DNA of 64,000 nt from PALSA-607 sp963737705 (GCA_963737705.1 CAVTTP010000004.1:620001-684000); one strand, 5' to 3'; counted from the first letter of the stretch, positions 1 to 7,897 are shown. Program-made: numbers and translations. The notes: generated by a model from the sequence alone, not told the origin.

Positions 1-756
1 CAACAGTGGGCGGCCGGCACTGCCGTGGCCCTGGTAGTCATAGTGGCTGCGGGGTGGTTCCTCGCGATCTCGCCGCAAAAGCACAAGGTCTCCAACCTCG
101 GGGCACAGTCCACCAGCCAGGAGCAGGCCAACAGTGGCTTGCGCACAAAGCTGGCCGAACTCACCGCGCAGATGTCTGCGGTCCCGAGCGAGGAAGCTGC
201 CGTCGCCGCGGTGACGCAGAAGATCCCTGGTGACCCCGAGATGCCTGCCTACGTCCGCGAACTGACGACGATTGCCGGGCAAACCGGCGTCGAGCTTGTC
301 TCGATCGCACCAGCGGTGCCCACGCCTGTGACTGTCGCAGCGGCGACCGTCCCTGTAGCAACAGCGAGCGCGTCGGCGACCACAGCCGCGGCCGCTCCTG
401 CGGCACCTGCGGCTCCTGCCGTCAGCCTCCAGTCGATTCCGGTCGCGCTGACGGTGGACGGCGGGTACTTCCAAGTCCAGCAGTTCACTGCCGCCCTCCA
501 GCGGTTGGCTCGGTCCACCGTCGTGACTTCGGTGTCGATGGCGCCCGGTACACCGCTCAAGGCACCGAAGACGGCGCCACCAGCAAGTGACGCCTACAAG
601 ACCCTGCTGGCGCAGATCAACGTCTCCGTCTTCATGAACTCGAGCACGACCTTCGATGTCCCTGCTGCACCCGCACAAGCATCGGGTGCGACCGTCCCAG
701 GCGCCGCGGTTGCTTCCGCAGCGCCCACGGCGTCGGCCGCTAGCCCGAGTAACTAG
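1..756 (+). CDS. PilO-like type IV pilus assembly protein (5' end outside window)
   Basis: The reading frame is open from the first base, so the true start lies upstream. The first 25 residues hold one hydrophobic membrane span (AVALVVIVAAGWFLAI). A charged, coiled-coil-prone stretch (QANSGLRTKLAELTAQM) follows, then an Ala/Pro/Thr-rich linker, then a folded C-terminal part containing YFQVQQFTAALQRL. This order (single span, coiled coil, ferredoxin-like domain) is that of PilO, the inner-membrane alignment subunit of type IVa pili, and the YFQVQQF stretch is typical of the family. In many Actinomycetota a pilB/T/C/M/N/O cluster lies just upstream of aroC, which agrees with this position. Seen: topology and motif. 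Inferred: pilus role. The next gene starts 11 nt downstream with its own AGGAGA ribosome-binding site. Confidence 0.7.
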   Translation, partial: QQWAAGTAVALVVIVAAGWFLAISPQKHKVSNLGAQSTSQEQANSGLRTKLAELTAQMSAVPSEEAAVAAVTQKIPGDPEMPAYVRELTTIAGQTGVELVSIAPAVPTPVTVAAATVPVATASASATTAAAAPAAPAAPAVSLQSIPVALTVDGGYFQVQQFTAALQRLARSTVVTSVSMAPGTPLKAPKTAPPASDAYKTLLAQINVSVFMNSSTTFDVPAAPAQASGATVPGAAVASAAPTASAASPSN

Positions 757-767
757 GAGACCCGGAT

Positions 768-1478
768 ATGAGCGAGTCCTCACCCGCGCTGGCCGGGTCG
801 GCACAGCGCAACCAGCGCCTCGCGCTGGTCGCGGTGGTCGGCGTGGCTGTCCTCGGCGTGATCGCCTACCTGCTGTTCTTCTCGGGCGGATCCAAGTCGT
901 CCGATTCAGGCGCGATGCCGCCGCACACCCCTACTCTCGCTTCGTCGGCAAGCCCGACCGCCGTCCAGGCGGTTCCGGCTGCTTACACCGCCGCTGTGGG
1001 CCGCAACCCGTTCCAGCCCGCCCTGATCCCCCCGACTCCGCCGGCTAGCCCGAGCGCCAAGACGGCGTCGACCAAGGCGAGCGTTGCCCCCACTCCGACA
1101 CCGACGGCGTCCCCGCTCATCGTCATTCCGACGTTGACACTTGCACCGACGCCGACCGTCACTGTCACGGCCAACCCGTCGCCGACGGTGACTGTCACCG
1201 CAACCCCAACGCCGACATCACTGCCGACCGCGGGTAACGCGATCACACTCACCCTCGTCAGGGCCGACGCGACGAACACGATCGACGTCACCGTGACGAA
1301 CGGCGCGACCACGACTCCGTACAACGGCGTCACGCCCGGTCAGGTCTTCGGGACGTACTTCAAGCTGGTCTCGATCCTGGCTGACACTTCGGGCGCCACG
1401 CCGGTCTACGGCGCGGACTTCGAGTACGGCGACCAGTTCCTCCAGCTCGCGAAGGGCCAGTCAGCACAGCTCGGCTAG
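768..1478 (+). CDS. PilP-like membrane protein with Pro/Thr-rich stalk (236 aa)
   Basis: ATG at 768 lies 7 nt after AGGAGA. An N-terminal membrane span (residues about 18-42) precedes a motif AVGRNPFQPALIPP, which resembles the periplasmic 'RDPFxP' entry of PilP proteins. Next comes a low-complexity stalk with repeated PTVTVTA blocks (about residues 105-150) and a short beta-rich C-terminal domain. It is the last gene of the pilus cluster, because a strong hairpin follows. PilP normally links PilN/O to the secretin. A Gram-positive cell has no outer-membrane secretin, so the role is probably limited to the inner-membrane platform. The family call is an inference from motif and context; sequence identity to PilP appears weak. 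Confidence 0.5.
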   Translation: MSESSPALAGSAQRNQRLALVAVVGVAVLGVIAYLLFFSGGSKSSDSGAMPPHTPTLASSASPTAVQAVPAAYTAAVGRNPFQPALIPPTPPASPSAKTASTKASVAPTPTPTASPLIVIPTLTLAPTPTVTVTANPSPTVTVTATPTPTSLPTAGNAITLTLVRADATNTIDVTVTNGATTTPYNGVTPGQVFGTYFKLVSILADTSGATPVYGADFEYGDQFLQLAKGQSAQLG

Positions 1479-1516
1479 CCCCTCGCAGCAAGCCTGGTAC
1501 GACCTCAAGCCACATT

Positions 1517-1545
1517 GGCCCCGTCCGGATCGACCGGACGGGGCC
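1517..1545 (+). terminator. Hairpin ending the pilus operon
   Basis: A perfect 12-bp inverted repeat (GGCCCCGTCCGG at 1517-1528, complement at 1534-1545) has a 5-nt loop. No clear T-run follows, which is common for actinobacterial terminators. It separates the pilus genes from aroC. Confidence 0.75.
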
Positions 1546-1620
1546 GATGCAATTCCGCCCCCGATCGCCGTGCAAGTTCCGTCGACGCAGCCGCACGTGC
1601 GTTCATGGGAGACTCACTCC

Positions 1621-2799
1621 ATGCTGCGGTGGCTGACCGCTGGCGAGTCGCATGGTCCCGCACTCGTCGCGATTCTTGAGGGGCTGCCCGCTGGCGTTCA
1701 CACCTCGACGCACGAGGTCGCCGACGCACTCGCGCGCCGCCGGGCCGGTTACGGCCGAGGCGCCCGGATGTCCTTTGAACGTGACGAGATCGACTTCCTC
1801 GGCGGCATCAGGCACGGCGTGTCGATGGGCGGCCCGATCGCGGTCCGGGTCGGCAACAGCGAATGGCCCAAGTGGGAGAAGGTCATGAGCCCCGACCCCG
1901 TCGACGAGGACGAACTGGCCGACCTCGCCCGTAACGCGCCGCTGACGCGGCCCCGCCCCGGCCACGCTGATCTCGTGGGGATGCAGAAGTACGCGCTCGA
2001 CGACGTCCGGCCGATTCTCGAAAGGGCAAGTGCCCGGGAGACCGCCGCCCGCGTGGCGCTCGGTGATATCGCCGCAAGCTTCTTGCGACAGGCGTTGGAC
2101 GTCGAGGTGCTGAGCCACGTGGTCTCCATCGGGCAGGTGAGCGCTCCGGCCGGACTCGTGCCCGCAGCGAGTGATCGCGACCGCATCGACGAAGATCCGG
2201 TGCGCTGCTTTGACTCCGCGACCAGCGCAGCGATGGTCGCCGAGATCGACAGTGCGCGGATGGACGGCGACACGCTCGGCGGTGTCGTCGAAGTCGTCGT
2301 TCACGGGCTGCCGCCGGGCCTTGGCAGTCATGTCCATTGGGATCGTCGGCTCGACTCACGACTGGCCGGTGCGTTGATGGGCGTCCAGGCGATCAAGGGC
2401 GTCGAGGTCGGCGACGGATTCGAGTCCGCGCGGCGGCGCGGGTCGTTCGCGCATGACGAGATCGAAAACGGTCCTGACGGAGTCCGCCGCCGCACGAATC
2501 GCGCGGGTGGCACGGAAGGCGGGATGTCGACGGGCGAGGTGTTACGGGTGCGCGCCGCGATGAAGCCGATCTCGACGGTTCCGCGGGCGCTCGACACCAT
2601 CGACGTCGCGACAGGTGAAGCGGCGAAGGCGATCAATCAGCGCAGCGATGTGTGTGCGGTGCCTGCTGCTGGCGTCGTAGCTGAGGCCATGGTCGCGCTC
2701 GTGGTTGCCGATTGTGTGCTCGAGAAGTTCGGCGGTGACTCGCTCGGCGAGGTTCGTCGCAATGTGCGTGGTTACCTCGACACCCTGGTCGTGCACTGA
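1621..2799 (+). CDS. aroC: Chorismate synthase
   Basis: Converts 5-enolpyruvylshikimate-3-phosphate to chorismate, the last step of the shikimate pathway, using reduced FMN. The protein opens with MLRWLTAGESHGPAL, where GESHGPAL is the first family signature. GGTEGGMSTGE and FGGDSLGEVRRN near the C-terminus are also diagnostic. Length (392 aa) is normal. ATG 1621 was chosen over a longer in-frame start at 1570 because the family begins with this methionine and GGGAG lies just upstream. The stop is immediately followed by aroK (0-nt gap), so aroC-aroK-aroB-aroQ read as one transcript beginning after the hairpin at 1517. Confidence 0.97.
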   Translation: MLRWLTAGESHGPALVAILEGLPAGVHTSTHEVADALARRRAGYGRGARMSFERDEIDFLGGIRHGVSMGGPIAVRVGNSEWPKWEKVMSPDPVDEDELADLARNAPLTRPRPGHADLVGMQKYALDDVRPILERASARETAARVALGDIAASFLRQALDVEVLSHVVSIGQVSAPAGLVPAASDRDRIDEDPVRCFDSATSAAMVAEIDSARMDGDTLGGVVEVVVHGLPPGLGSHVHWDRRLDSRLAGALMGVQAIKGVEVGDGFESARRRGSFAHDEIENGPDGVRRRTNRAGGTEGGMSTGEVLRVRAAMKPISTVPRALDTIDVATGEAAKAINQRSDVCAVPAAGVVAEAMVALVVADCVLEKFGGDSLGEVRRNVRGYLDTLVVH

Positions 2800-3303
2800 G
2801 TGATGGCGCCTCTCGTGGTCCTCGTGGGTCCGCCCGGAGCAGGCAAGAGCACGGTTGGCCGACTGCTCGCAAGCCGGTTCGGAACGACCTTTCGTGACAC
2901 TGATCTCGATGTCGAGAAGGTCGCGGGGCTCAAGGTCGCCGACATCTTCTTCGAGCACGGCGAAGAGCACTTCCGGAAGCTGGAAGCGGTCGCTGTCGAA
3001 CAAGCGTTGGCGCAGCACGATGGCGTGCTCGTTCTCGGTGGGGGCGCAATCCTCGATCCGCACACTCGCGAACTCCTTCACGGCCACCGCGTTGTTTACA
3101 TCGACGTCGACCTTGCTGATGCGACGAAGCGGGTGGGCTTCAATCGCGACCGACCGTTGCTACTTGGCAATCCGCGCGCGCAGCTGCACGCCCTGATGGA
3201 AGCGAGGCGTCCGCTGTACGAGGAGGTCGCGACCGCGACCGTGGTCAGCAGTGGCAAGGCCGCAACCGCGGTCACTGCAGAAATCGCGCAGGTCATCCGA
3301 TGA
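2800..3303 (+). CDS. aroK: Shikimate kinase
   Basis: Phosphorylates shikimate at the 3-hydroxyl with ATP. The P-loop GPPGAGKS occupies residues 10-17. Shikimate-binding positions are present as RDTDLDVE (Asp), EEHFRKLE (Arg) and LGGGA. The LID arginines are in FNRDRPLL and EARRPLY. At 167 aa it is the usual compact single-domain form. GTG 2800 and ATG 2803 are adjacent and either could start the protein; GTG directly abuts the aroC stop. Its own stop overlaps aroB by ATGA, implying translational coupling. Confidence 0.96.
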   Translation: MMAPLVVLVGPPGAGKSTVGRLLASRFGTTFRDTDLDVEKVAGLKVADIFFEHGEEHFRKLEAVAVEQALAQHDGVLVLGGGAILDPHTRELLHGHRVVYIDVDLADATKRVGFNRDRPLLLGNPRAQLHALMEARRPLYEEVATATVVSSGKAATAVTAEIAQVIR

Positions 3304-4391
3304 CCGATCGCCTCATCGTTGCGGGTGATGACCCCTATGAGGTCGTCGTCGGTGCCGGAGCACTTTCGGAGTTGGCCGCACTCGTACCGGGCGACGCACG
3401 ACGCGTTGCTGTGGTCCATCAAGCGGTAGTCGCACATGTCGTTGACGATCTCGAGACGGCATTGTCCGGGCGTGTCGACGTGTTGCGTATCGAGGTCCCC
3501 GACGGTGAAGGTGCGAAGTCGGCTTCGGTCGTGATCGCGGCCTGGGATTCCCTTGGTGCAAAGGGATTCACCAGGAGCGACATCGTCGTAGGCGTCGGTG
3601 GGGGAGCGGTGACCGACGTCGCGGGATTCATTGCGGCGACGTGGCTGCGCGGCGTGCGTGTGATCCAGGTACCGACCACGCTGCTCGCGATGGTCGACGC
3701 GGCAGTTGGCGGCAAGACGGGTATCAACATCTCGGCCGGCAAGAACCTGGTCGGGTCGTTCCATCCGCCGGCCGGCGTGGTCTGCGATCTGTCCTTGCTT
3801 GATGCGCTGCCCCGGGCTGACTACGTGGCTGGTCTCGCCGAGGTCGTCAAGGTTGGCTTCATCGCCGACCCGGTGATCCTTGAGCTGATCGAGTCGGACC
3901 CAGTCGGAGCGATTTCGCCGGCCGGACCACACACGGCGGCCCTCGTCGTCCGTTCTATTGCAGTGAAGGCGGCCGTCGTCGGTGCCGACTTGCACGAGAC
4001 GGCTGCGATCGGTCTTGGGGGTCTTGGGCGGGAGATTCTGAATTACGGCCACACCCTTGCGCACGCGATCGAGAAGCGCGAGAACTTCGGCTGGCGACAC
4101 GGCGACGCGGTCTCTGTCGGCCTTGTCTATGCCGCAGCGTTAAGCACGCGTGCCGGGATCCTCGACGCCGAGTGCGCGACGCGACATCGCTCGGTGCTCG
4201 AATCGCTGGGGCTACCGACGTCGTACGCCGCGGACGCATGGCCGCAGTTGCGGGCGGCGATGAGCGTCGACAAGAAGACGCGCGGCGGTACGTTGCGTTT
4301 TGTCGTCCTCGAAGGGCTCGGCCGCGCGAGAATCCTTTCCGATCCTGCTCCCGAACTGCTTGAGGCCGCCTACCAGGAGGTAGCGCAGTGA
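3300..4391 (+). CDS. aroB: 3-dehydroquinate synthase
   Basis: Makes 3-dehydroquinate from DAHP, the second step of the shikimate pathway, with NAD and a divalent metal. Visible family features are GDGEGAKS, the nucleotide-binding GVGGGAVTDVAGFIA, the VPTTLLAMVDAAVGGKTGIN block with the active-site lysine, and the metal-ligand region NYGHTLAHAIE. 363 aa is typical. ATG overlaps the aroK stop (ATGA). The AGGAGG near its 3' end (4375-4380) is a strong ribosome-binding site for what follows, but it is spaced for GTG 4388, not for the aroQ start at 4405; see the minicistron entry. Confidence 0.97.
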   Translation: MTDRLIVAGDDPYEVVVGAGALSELAALVPGDARRVAVVHQAVVAHVVDDLETALSGRVDVLRIEVPDGEGAKSASVVIAAWDSLGAKGFTRSDIVVGVGGGAVTDVAGFIAATWLRGVRVIQVPTTLLAMVDAAVGGKTGINISAGKNLVGSFHPPAGVVCDLSLLDALPRADYVAGLAEVVKVGFIADPVILELIESDPVGAISPAGPHTAALVVRSIAVKAAVVGADLHETAAIGLGGLGREILNYGHTLAHAIEKRENFGWRHGDAVSVGLVYAAALSTRAGILDAECATRHRSVLESLGLPTSYAADAWPQLRAAMSVDKKTRGGTLRFVVLEGLGRARILSDPAPELLEAAYQEVAQ

Positions 4392-4408
4392 CCCAGGAAC
4401 CACAGTGA
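4388..4408 (+). other. Six-codon minicistron bridging aroB and aroQ (MTQEPQ)
   Basis: GTG 4388 overlaps the aroB stop TGA (4389-4391). The frame encodes MTQEPQ and stops at TGA 4406-4408, which overlaps the aroQ start GTG 4405-4407. AGGAGG at 4375-4380 is 7 nt from GTG 4388 and 24 nt from GTG 4405. The 17 nt from 4388 resemble the 17 nt from 4405 (both begin GTGACCCAG), so it may be a start-codon duplication. A weak AGGAA at 4395-4399 could also serve aroQ. Confidence 0.55.
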
Positions 4409-4842
4409 CCCAGAACCGCAAGGTGCTGGTCCTGAACGGGCCCAACCTGTCGCGCCTTGGCACGCGCGAGCCGGAGATCTACGGGTCTTTCACCTACGAC
4501 GACCTGGTCTCGACGTGTTCGCAGGTCGGTCACGATCTCGGTCTCGATGTTGAGGTACGCCAGACCGACGACGAGGCGACGTTGATCGGCTGGTTGCACG
4601 AGGCGGCCGATGGCAAGGTCGCTGTGGTCTTGAATCCGGCCGCCTTCACCCACTACTCGTACGCGTTGCGTGACGCGATCGCGATGCGTACAGCGCCGCT
4701 CATCGAGGTGCACATCACGAATCCGGCCGCTCGTGAGGAGTTCCGCCACACCTCGGTCGTGGCCGCCGTGGCGACCGGCACGATCGCTGGCTTCGGGCTG
4801 GCCTCGTATCGGCTGGCCTTGACGGCGCTGGCCGAGGCGTAG
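4405..4842 (+). CDS. aroQ: 3-dehydroquinate dehydratase, type II
   Basis: Dehydrates 3-dehydroquinate to 3-dehydroshikimate. The type II fold is clear from LNGPNLSRLGTREPEIYG, with the catalytic Arg21 and Tyr26. NPAAFTHYSYALRDA and the substrate-binding EVHITNPAAREEFRHTS also match. 145 aa matches the dodecameric type II enzyme, unrelated to AroD. GTG 4405 is used because it is the only start that keeps the MTQNRKVLVLNGPN N-terminus in frame. Translation probably depends on coupling through the minicistron at 4388 or on a weak AGGAA. Confidence 0.96.
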   Translation: MTQNRKVLVLNGPNLSRLGTREPEIYGSFTYDDLVSTCSQVGHDLGLDVEVRQTDDEATLIGWLHEAADGKVAVVLNPAAFTHYSYALRDAIAMRTAPLIEVHITNPAAREEFRHTSVVAAVATGTIAGFGLASYRLALTALAEA

Positions 4843-4898
4843 ACTCGACCGTTCCCAGACGATCAAGCCCTTAGACGAACAGCGAGGAGTCCACGTCC

Positions 4899-5462
4899 GT
4901 GGCCACCACGAACGACCTCAAGAACGGCATGACGCTCTCGCTCGACAACCAGCTGTGGAATGTCGTCGAGTTCCAGCATGTCAAGCCCGGCAAGGGCCCA
5001 GCCTTCGTACGCACCAAGCTGAAGCACGTCCTGACCGGCAAGGTCGTCGACAAGACCTTCAACGCCGGCCTGAAGATCGACGTCGCCACGGTCGACAAGC
5101 GAACGATGCAGTACCTCTACAAAGAGGGCACTGACTTCATCTTCATGGACACTGACACCTACGACCAGCATCACGTCCCGGCTGAGACTGTCGGCGACGC
5201 CGCAAACTTCATGCTGGAAAACACCGAAGCAACGATTGCCTTGCACGACGGCATCGCGTTGTACGTCGAGTTGCCCGCGTCGGCCGAACTGTTGATCTCC
5301 TACACCGAGCCGGGCATGCAGGGCGATCGGTCGACCGGCGGCACGAAGCCCGCAACTCTCGAGACCGGCGCCCAGATCCAGGTGCCGCTGTTCATCACTA
5401 CCGGTGAGAAGGTCAAGGTCGACACCCGCACGGGCGATTACCTCGGCCGGATCAACAGCTGA
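4899..5462 (+). CDS. efp: Translation elongation factor P
   Basis: Binds between the P and E sites and relieves ribosome stalling at polyproline. The 187-aa protein has the three-domain EF-P layout and the C-terminal signature region (GLxIQVPLFI-like IQVPLFITTGEKVKVDTRTGDYLGR). The tip loop is KPGKGPAF: residues 30-34 are the palindromic PGKGP typical of the actinobacterial subfamily, with Lys32 at the apex. GCGAGGAG precedes GTG 4899. A TAGACT at 4841-4846, overlapping the aroQ stop, may be its -10 box. nusB follows after 52 nt. Confidence 0.97.
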   Translation: MATTNDLKNGMTLSLDNQLWNVVEFQHVKPGKGPAFVRTKLKHVLTGKVVDKTFNAGLKIDVATVDKRTMQYLYKEGTDFIFMDTDTYDQHHVPAETVGDAANFMLENTEATIALHDGIALYVELPASAELLISYTEPGMQGDRSTGGTKPATLETGAQIQVPLFITTGEKVKVDTRTGDYLGRINS

Positions 5463-5514
5463 CCAGCGTTTTGACGAAGCTGTTCATGCAACAAATCAAT
5501 CAGGGCGGACGTCG

Positions 5515-5925
5515 ATGAGCGCGCGTACGAAGGCACGCAAACGTGCGCTTGACGTCCTGTTCGAATGCGACTTGCGCAGCTCCGATGCGCTCGAAACGCT
5601 CGCCCGGCAGATCGCCTCCGCGACGCCTCCAGTGCCCGCGTACACGGTCACGTTGGTCGAAGGCGTGGTCGCCCACCGGCCCCGCATCGATGAGTTGATC
5701 GAGACCTACGCCGTCGGCTGGACGCTCGACCGGATGCCGGTGGTCGACCGCAATCTGTTGCGAATCGGCGCGTTCGAGCTGCTGTGGGCCGAAGAGGTGC
5801 CTGACGGCGTCGTGTTGAGCGAGGCGGTCAACCTGGCCCGCGACCTGTCGACCGACGACTCGCCCACATTCGTGAACGGCGTGCTCGCGAAGCTGCTCGA
5901 CGAGAAGCCCGCGCTGACGGTCTGA
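5515..5925 (+). CDS. nusB: Transcription antitermination protein NusB
   Basis: With NusE/S10 it binds boxA RNA and keeps RNA polymerase processive on rRNA operons; two boxA-like sites are present in this window (59904 and 61903). The all-helical family is recognised from SARTKARKRALDVLFECD at the N-terminus, DRMPVVDRNLLRIGAFELLW and LSEAVNLARDLSTDDSPTFVNGVLAKL. 136 aa is standard. ATG 5515 was chosen because the in-frame upstream start at 5404 would lie inside efp and add non-family sequence. Confidence 0.95.
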   Translation: MSARTKARKRALDVLFECDLRSSDALETLARQIASATPPVPAYTVTLVEGVVAHRPRIDELIETYAVGWTLDRMPVVDRNLLRIGAFELLWAEEVPDGVVLSEAVNLARDLSTDDSPTFVNGVLAKLLDEKPALTV

Positions 5926-5935
5926 ACCCAGCCGC

Positions 5936-5941
5936 TAGCCT
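5936..5941 (+). promoter_or_regulatory. -10 element (TAGCCT) for a leaderless FAD-oxidase mRNA
   Basis: TAGCCT ends 7 nt before GTG 5949, so transcription would start at or within 1-2 nt of the start codon. No ribosome-binding site precedes this GTG. Leaderless mRNAs are common in Actinomycetota; the assignment here is an inference from spacing. Confidence 0.45.
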
Positions 5942-5948
5942 GAATCTC

Positions 5949-7295
5949 GTGAACGCTATCGACGAGCTCACGGCTGAGCTGCCCGAATCTCGCGTGATCA
6001 CCGACGGTGATGCCGTCGAGGCCTATCGCCGCGACGAGGCGAGGTTGGTTGAACCAGGGCGTCCCTTGGGCGTCGTCCTTGCAAGAGATGTCGGCGATGT
6101 CCAGGCCACGATGCGCTGGGCGACCAGGCACGTCGTTCCGGTGGTGGCTCGGGGAGCGGGCAGCGGGCTGTCCGGCGGAGCGGCCGCCATCGACGGGTGC
6201 GTCGTGCTTTCGCTGGCGAAGATGAAACGCATTATCGAAGTCAACGCGGGCGACCAACTTGCTGTTGTCGAACCCGGTGTCATCAACGTCGAGCTGCAAA
6301 CTGCAGCGGCAAAGCACGGCTTGATGTTCGCTCCGGATCCGGCCAGCTTCGAGATCTCGACCATCGGTGGCAACGTCGCGACAAACGCGGGTGGCCTGCG
6401 CTGCGTCAAGTACGGCGTCACGCGTGACTCCGTACTCGGCCTCGAGGTCGTGCTCGCCGACGGACGAGTCATGAAGACCGGCCGACGCACCGTCAAGGGC
6501 GTTGCGGGCTACGACCTCACCGCATTATTCGTCGGGTCCGAGGGCACGCTGGGCATCGTGACCCAGGCCACGGTGAAACTTCGGCCGCGGCCCACTACCG
6601 ATCCGGTGACGGTGGTCGGTGTGTTCGCCACGCTTGCCTCCGCGGGCGAAGCCGTCGACGACGTCATGGCCGCAGGGCTCCAGCCGAGCCTCCTCGAACT
6701 GATGGACAACGCGACGATCCGCGCGGTCGATGACTGGAAGCACGTCGGTCTCGACCGAACCGCGGCCGCCATGCTGATCGCGCAGGTCGACGTCGAACAC
6801 CCGCGAGAGCCGGCACTCGCCATCGAGAAAGCGTTCGCGGCGGCTGGCGCCACCTATACCGCGGTGTCGACCGACGCGACCGAGGCGGCCGAGCTTCTCG
6901 GCGTCCGGCGAATGACGCACTGGGCCCTTGAGCGGCTCGGCATGATCCTCACAGAAGACGTCGGCGTGCCCCGGTCGAAGCTGGCGCAAATGCTCGCCCG
7001 CATCGAGGAAATCGGCGCGAAGTACGACGTCGTCATCGCAACCGTCGGGCACGCGGGAGACGGGAACCTGCATCCGAGTCTCGTCGTCGACTCCGATCGC
7101 GCGATGCCGGCGGCCGAGGCGATCTACACAGCTGCGCTTGAACTTGGCGGGACGATCACCGGCGAGCATGGCATCGGCATGTTGAAGCGTGACTGGTTGC
7201 CTGCCGAGATCGGTGAGGTCGGCATGGATGTGCAGCGCGCCGTCAAGGCGACCTTCGACCCGCTCGGCATTCTCAACCCGGGTAAGGCCATCTAG
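5949..7295 (+). CDS. FAD-linked 2-hydroxyacid oxidase/dehydrogenase (GlcD/D-lactate dehydrogenase family)
   Basis: 448 aa with an N-terminal PCMH-type FAD-binding domain: VVARGAGSGLSGGAAAIDG, the TNAGGLRCVKYGVTRD segment and GVAGYDLTALFVGSEGTLG. The C-terminal vanillyl-alcohol-oxidase-type domain carries HAGDGNLHPSLV and GTITGEHGIGMLKRDWL. This pattern is shared by glycolate oxidase GlcD and FAD D-lactate dehydrogenases, so the substrate is likely a D-2-hydroxyacid but cannot be fixed from sequence. No GlcE/GlcF partner or Fe-S subunit lies nearby. It stands between nusB and bldD, where many actinobacteria have no gene. It ends at TAG 7293-7295, directly against the reverse-strand bldD stop. 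Confidence 0.85.
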   Translation: MNAIDELTAELPESRVITDGDAVEAYRRDEARLVEPGRPLGVVLARDVGDVQATMRWATRHVVPVVARGAGSGLSGGAAAIDGCVVLSLAKMKRIIEVNAGDQLAVVEPGVINVELQTAAAKHGLMFAPDPASFEISTIGGNVATNAGGLRCVKYGVTRDSVLGLEVVLADGRVMKTGRRTVKGVAGYDLTALFVGSEGTLGIVTQATVKLRPRPTTDPVTVVGVFATLASAGEAVDDVMAAGLQPSLLELMDNATIRAVDDWKHVGLDRTAAAMLIAQVDVEHPREPALAIEKAFAAAGATYTAVSTDATEAAELLGVRRMTHWALERLGMILTEDVGVPRSKLAQMLARIEEIGAKYDVVIATVGHAGDGNLHPSLVVDSDRAMPAAEAIYTAALELGGTITGEHGIGMLKRDWLPAEIGEVGMDVQRAVKATFDPLGILNPGKAI

Positions 7296-7787
7296 CTACA
7301 GCGTGTCGATGGCCCGACGTGCCTCGGCATTCAAGACACCCCACGAGATCAGCTCTTCGGTCAGCAGGCTTGGTGACTCGTCGTAAATGACCGCGAGCGA
7401 GCGCAGATCGTCCTGGCGTATCGAGAGCACCCGACCGTTGTAGTCACCGCGCTGGCTCTGGATCGTTGCTGCGTAGCGAGCGAGCGGGCGGGCCTTCTCA
7501 GGCGGGACGTCGGCCAGTTGCTCGAGGTCGATCACCAGGCGCGGCGGCGGCTCACTCGCGCCGCTCGGGGCGGCGTCGGGCAGCAACTCGCCGACCGGCA
7601 CGCCGTAGAACTCGGCGAGCTCGGCCAGCCGCTGGACGGTCACAGCGCGGTCGCCACGCTCGTAGGAGCCCACGACAACGGCCTTCCAGCGGCCGCGCGA
7701 CTTCTCTTCCACACCGTGCAACGACAGCCCTTGTTGGGTGCGGATGGCGCGCAGTCGGGCGCCAAGCGCCTTCGCATAGTCGTTCAA
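7296..7787 (-). CDS. bldD: c-di-GMP-responsive developmental regulator BldD
   Basis: 163 aa with an XRE-type helix-turn-helix at residues 6-62 (RAIRTQQGLSLHGVEEKS, VVGSYERGDRAVTVQRLAEL), a Pro-rich linker and a C-terminal domain. The c-di-GMP signature RxD-x8-RxxD is complete: Arg113-Gly-Asp115 and Arg124-Gln-Asp-Asp127. In Streptomyces BldD a c-di-GMP tetramer glues two C-terminal domains, and the dimer represses sporulation genes and its own gene. The start is TTG 7787, with GATGAGG 5-6 nt upstream; an ATG nearby is out of frame. It is transcribed divergently from pyrR, and two BldD-box-like sites lie in the shared interval. Whether this organism differentiates is unknown. Confidence 0.96.
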   Translation of the reverse strand: MNDYAKALGARLRAIRTQQGLSLHGVEEKSRGRWKAVVVGSYERGDRAVTVQRLAELAEFYGVPVGELLPDAAPSGASEPPPRLVIDLEQLADVPPEKARPLARYAATIQSQRGDYNGRVLSIRQDDLRSLAVIYDESPSLLTEELISWGVLNAEARRAIDTL

Positions 7788-7882
7788 GATGACCTCATCG
7801 GTAGCGCGATCGGGTAGGCCGTTCAGGTGGTGAACAGGTTCGTCCGGTCACCTGCTGAACAAAGTCATCGAGGCGGACCAAG

Positions 7883-7897
7883 CTCACACCTGGTCAC
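7883..7897. promoter_or_regulatory. BldD-box-like site 1
   Basis: CTCACACCTGGTCAC fits the published Streptomyces pattern nTnACnC(A/T)GnGTnAn at seven of its eight fixed bases (the central G is T), and the A/T position is C. It lies about 100 bp upstream of the bldD start, as expected for autoregulation. Binding is inferred. Confidence 0.5.

Noticed and set aside
2542..3087. Reverse-strand frames opposite aroC/aroK and similar ones across the window
   Set aside because: Forward-strand genes with catalytic motifs explain the sequence; the reverse frames show no ribosome-binding site or motif.
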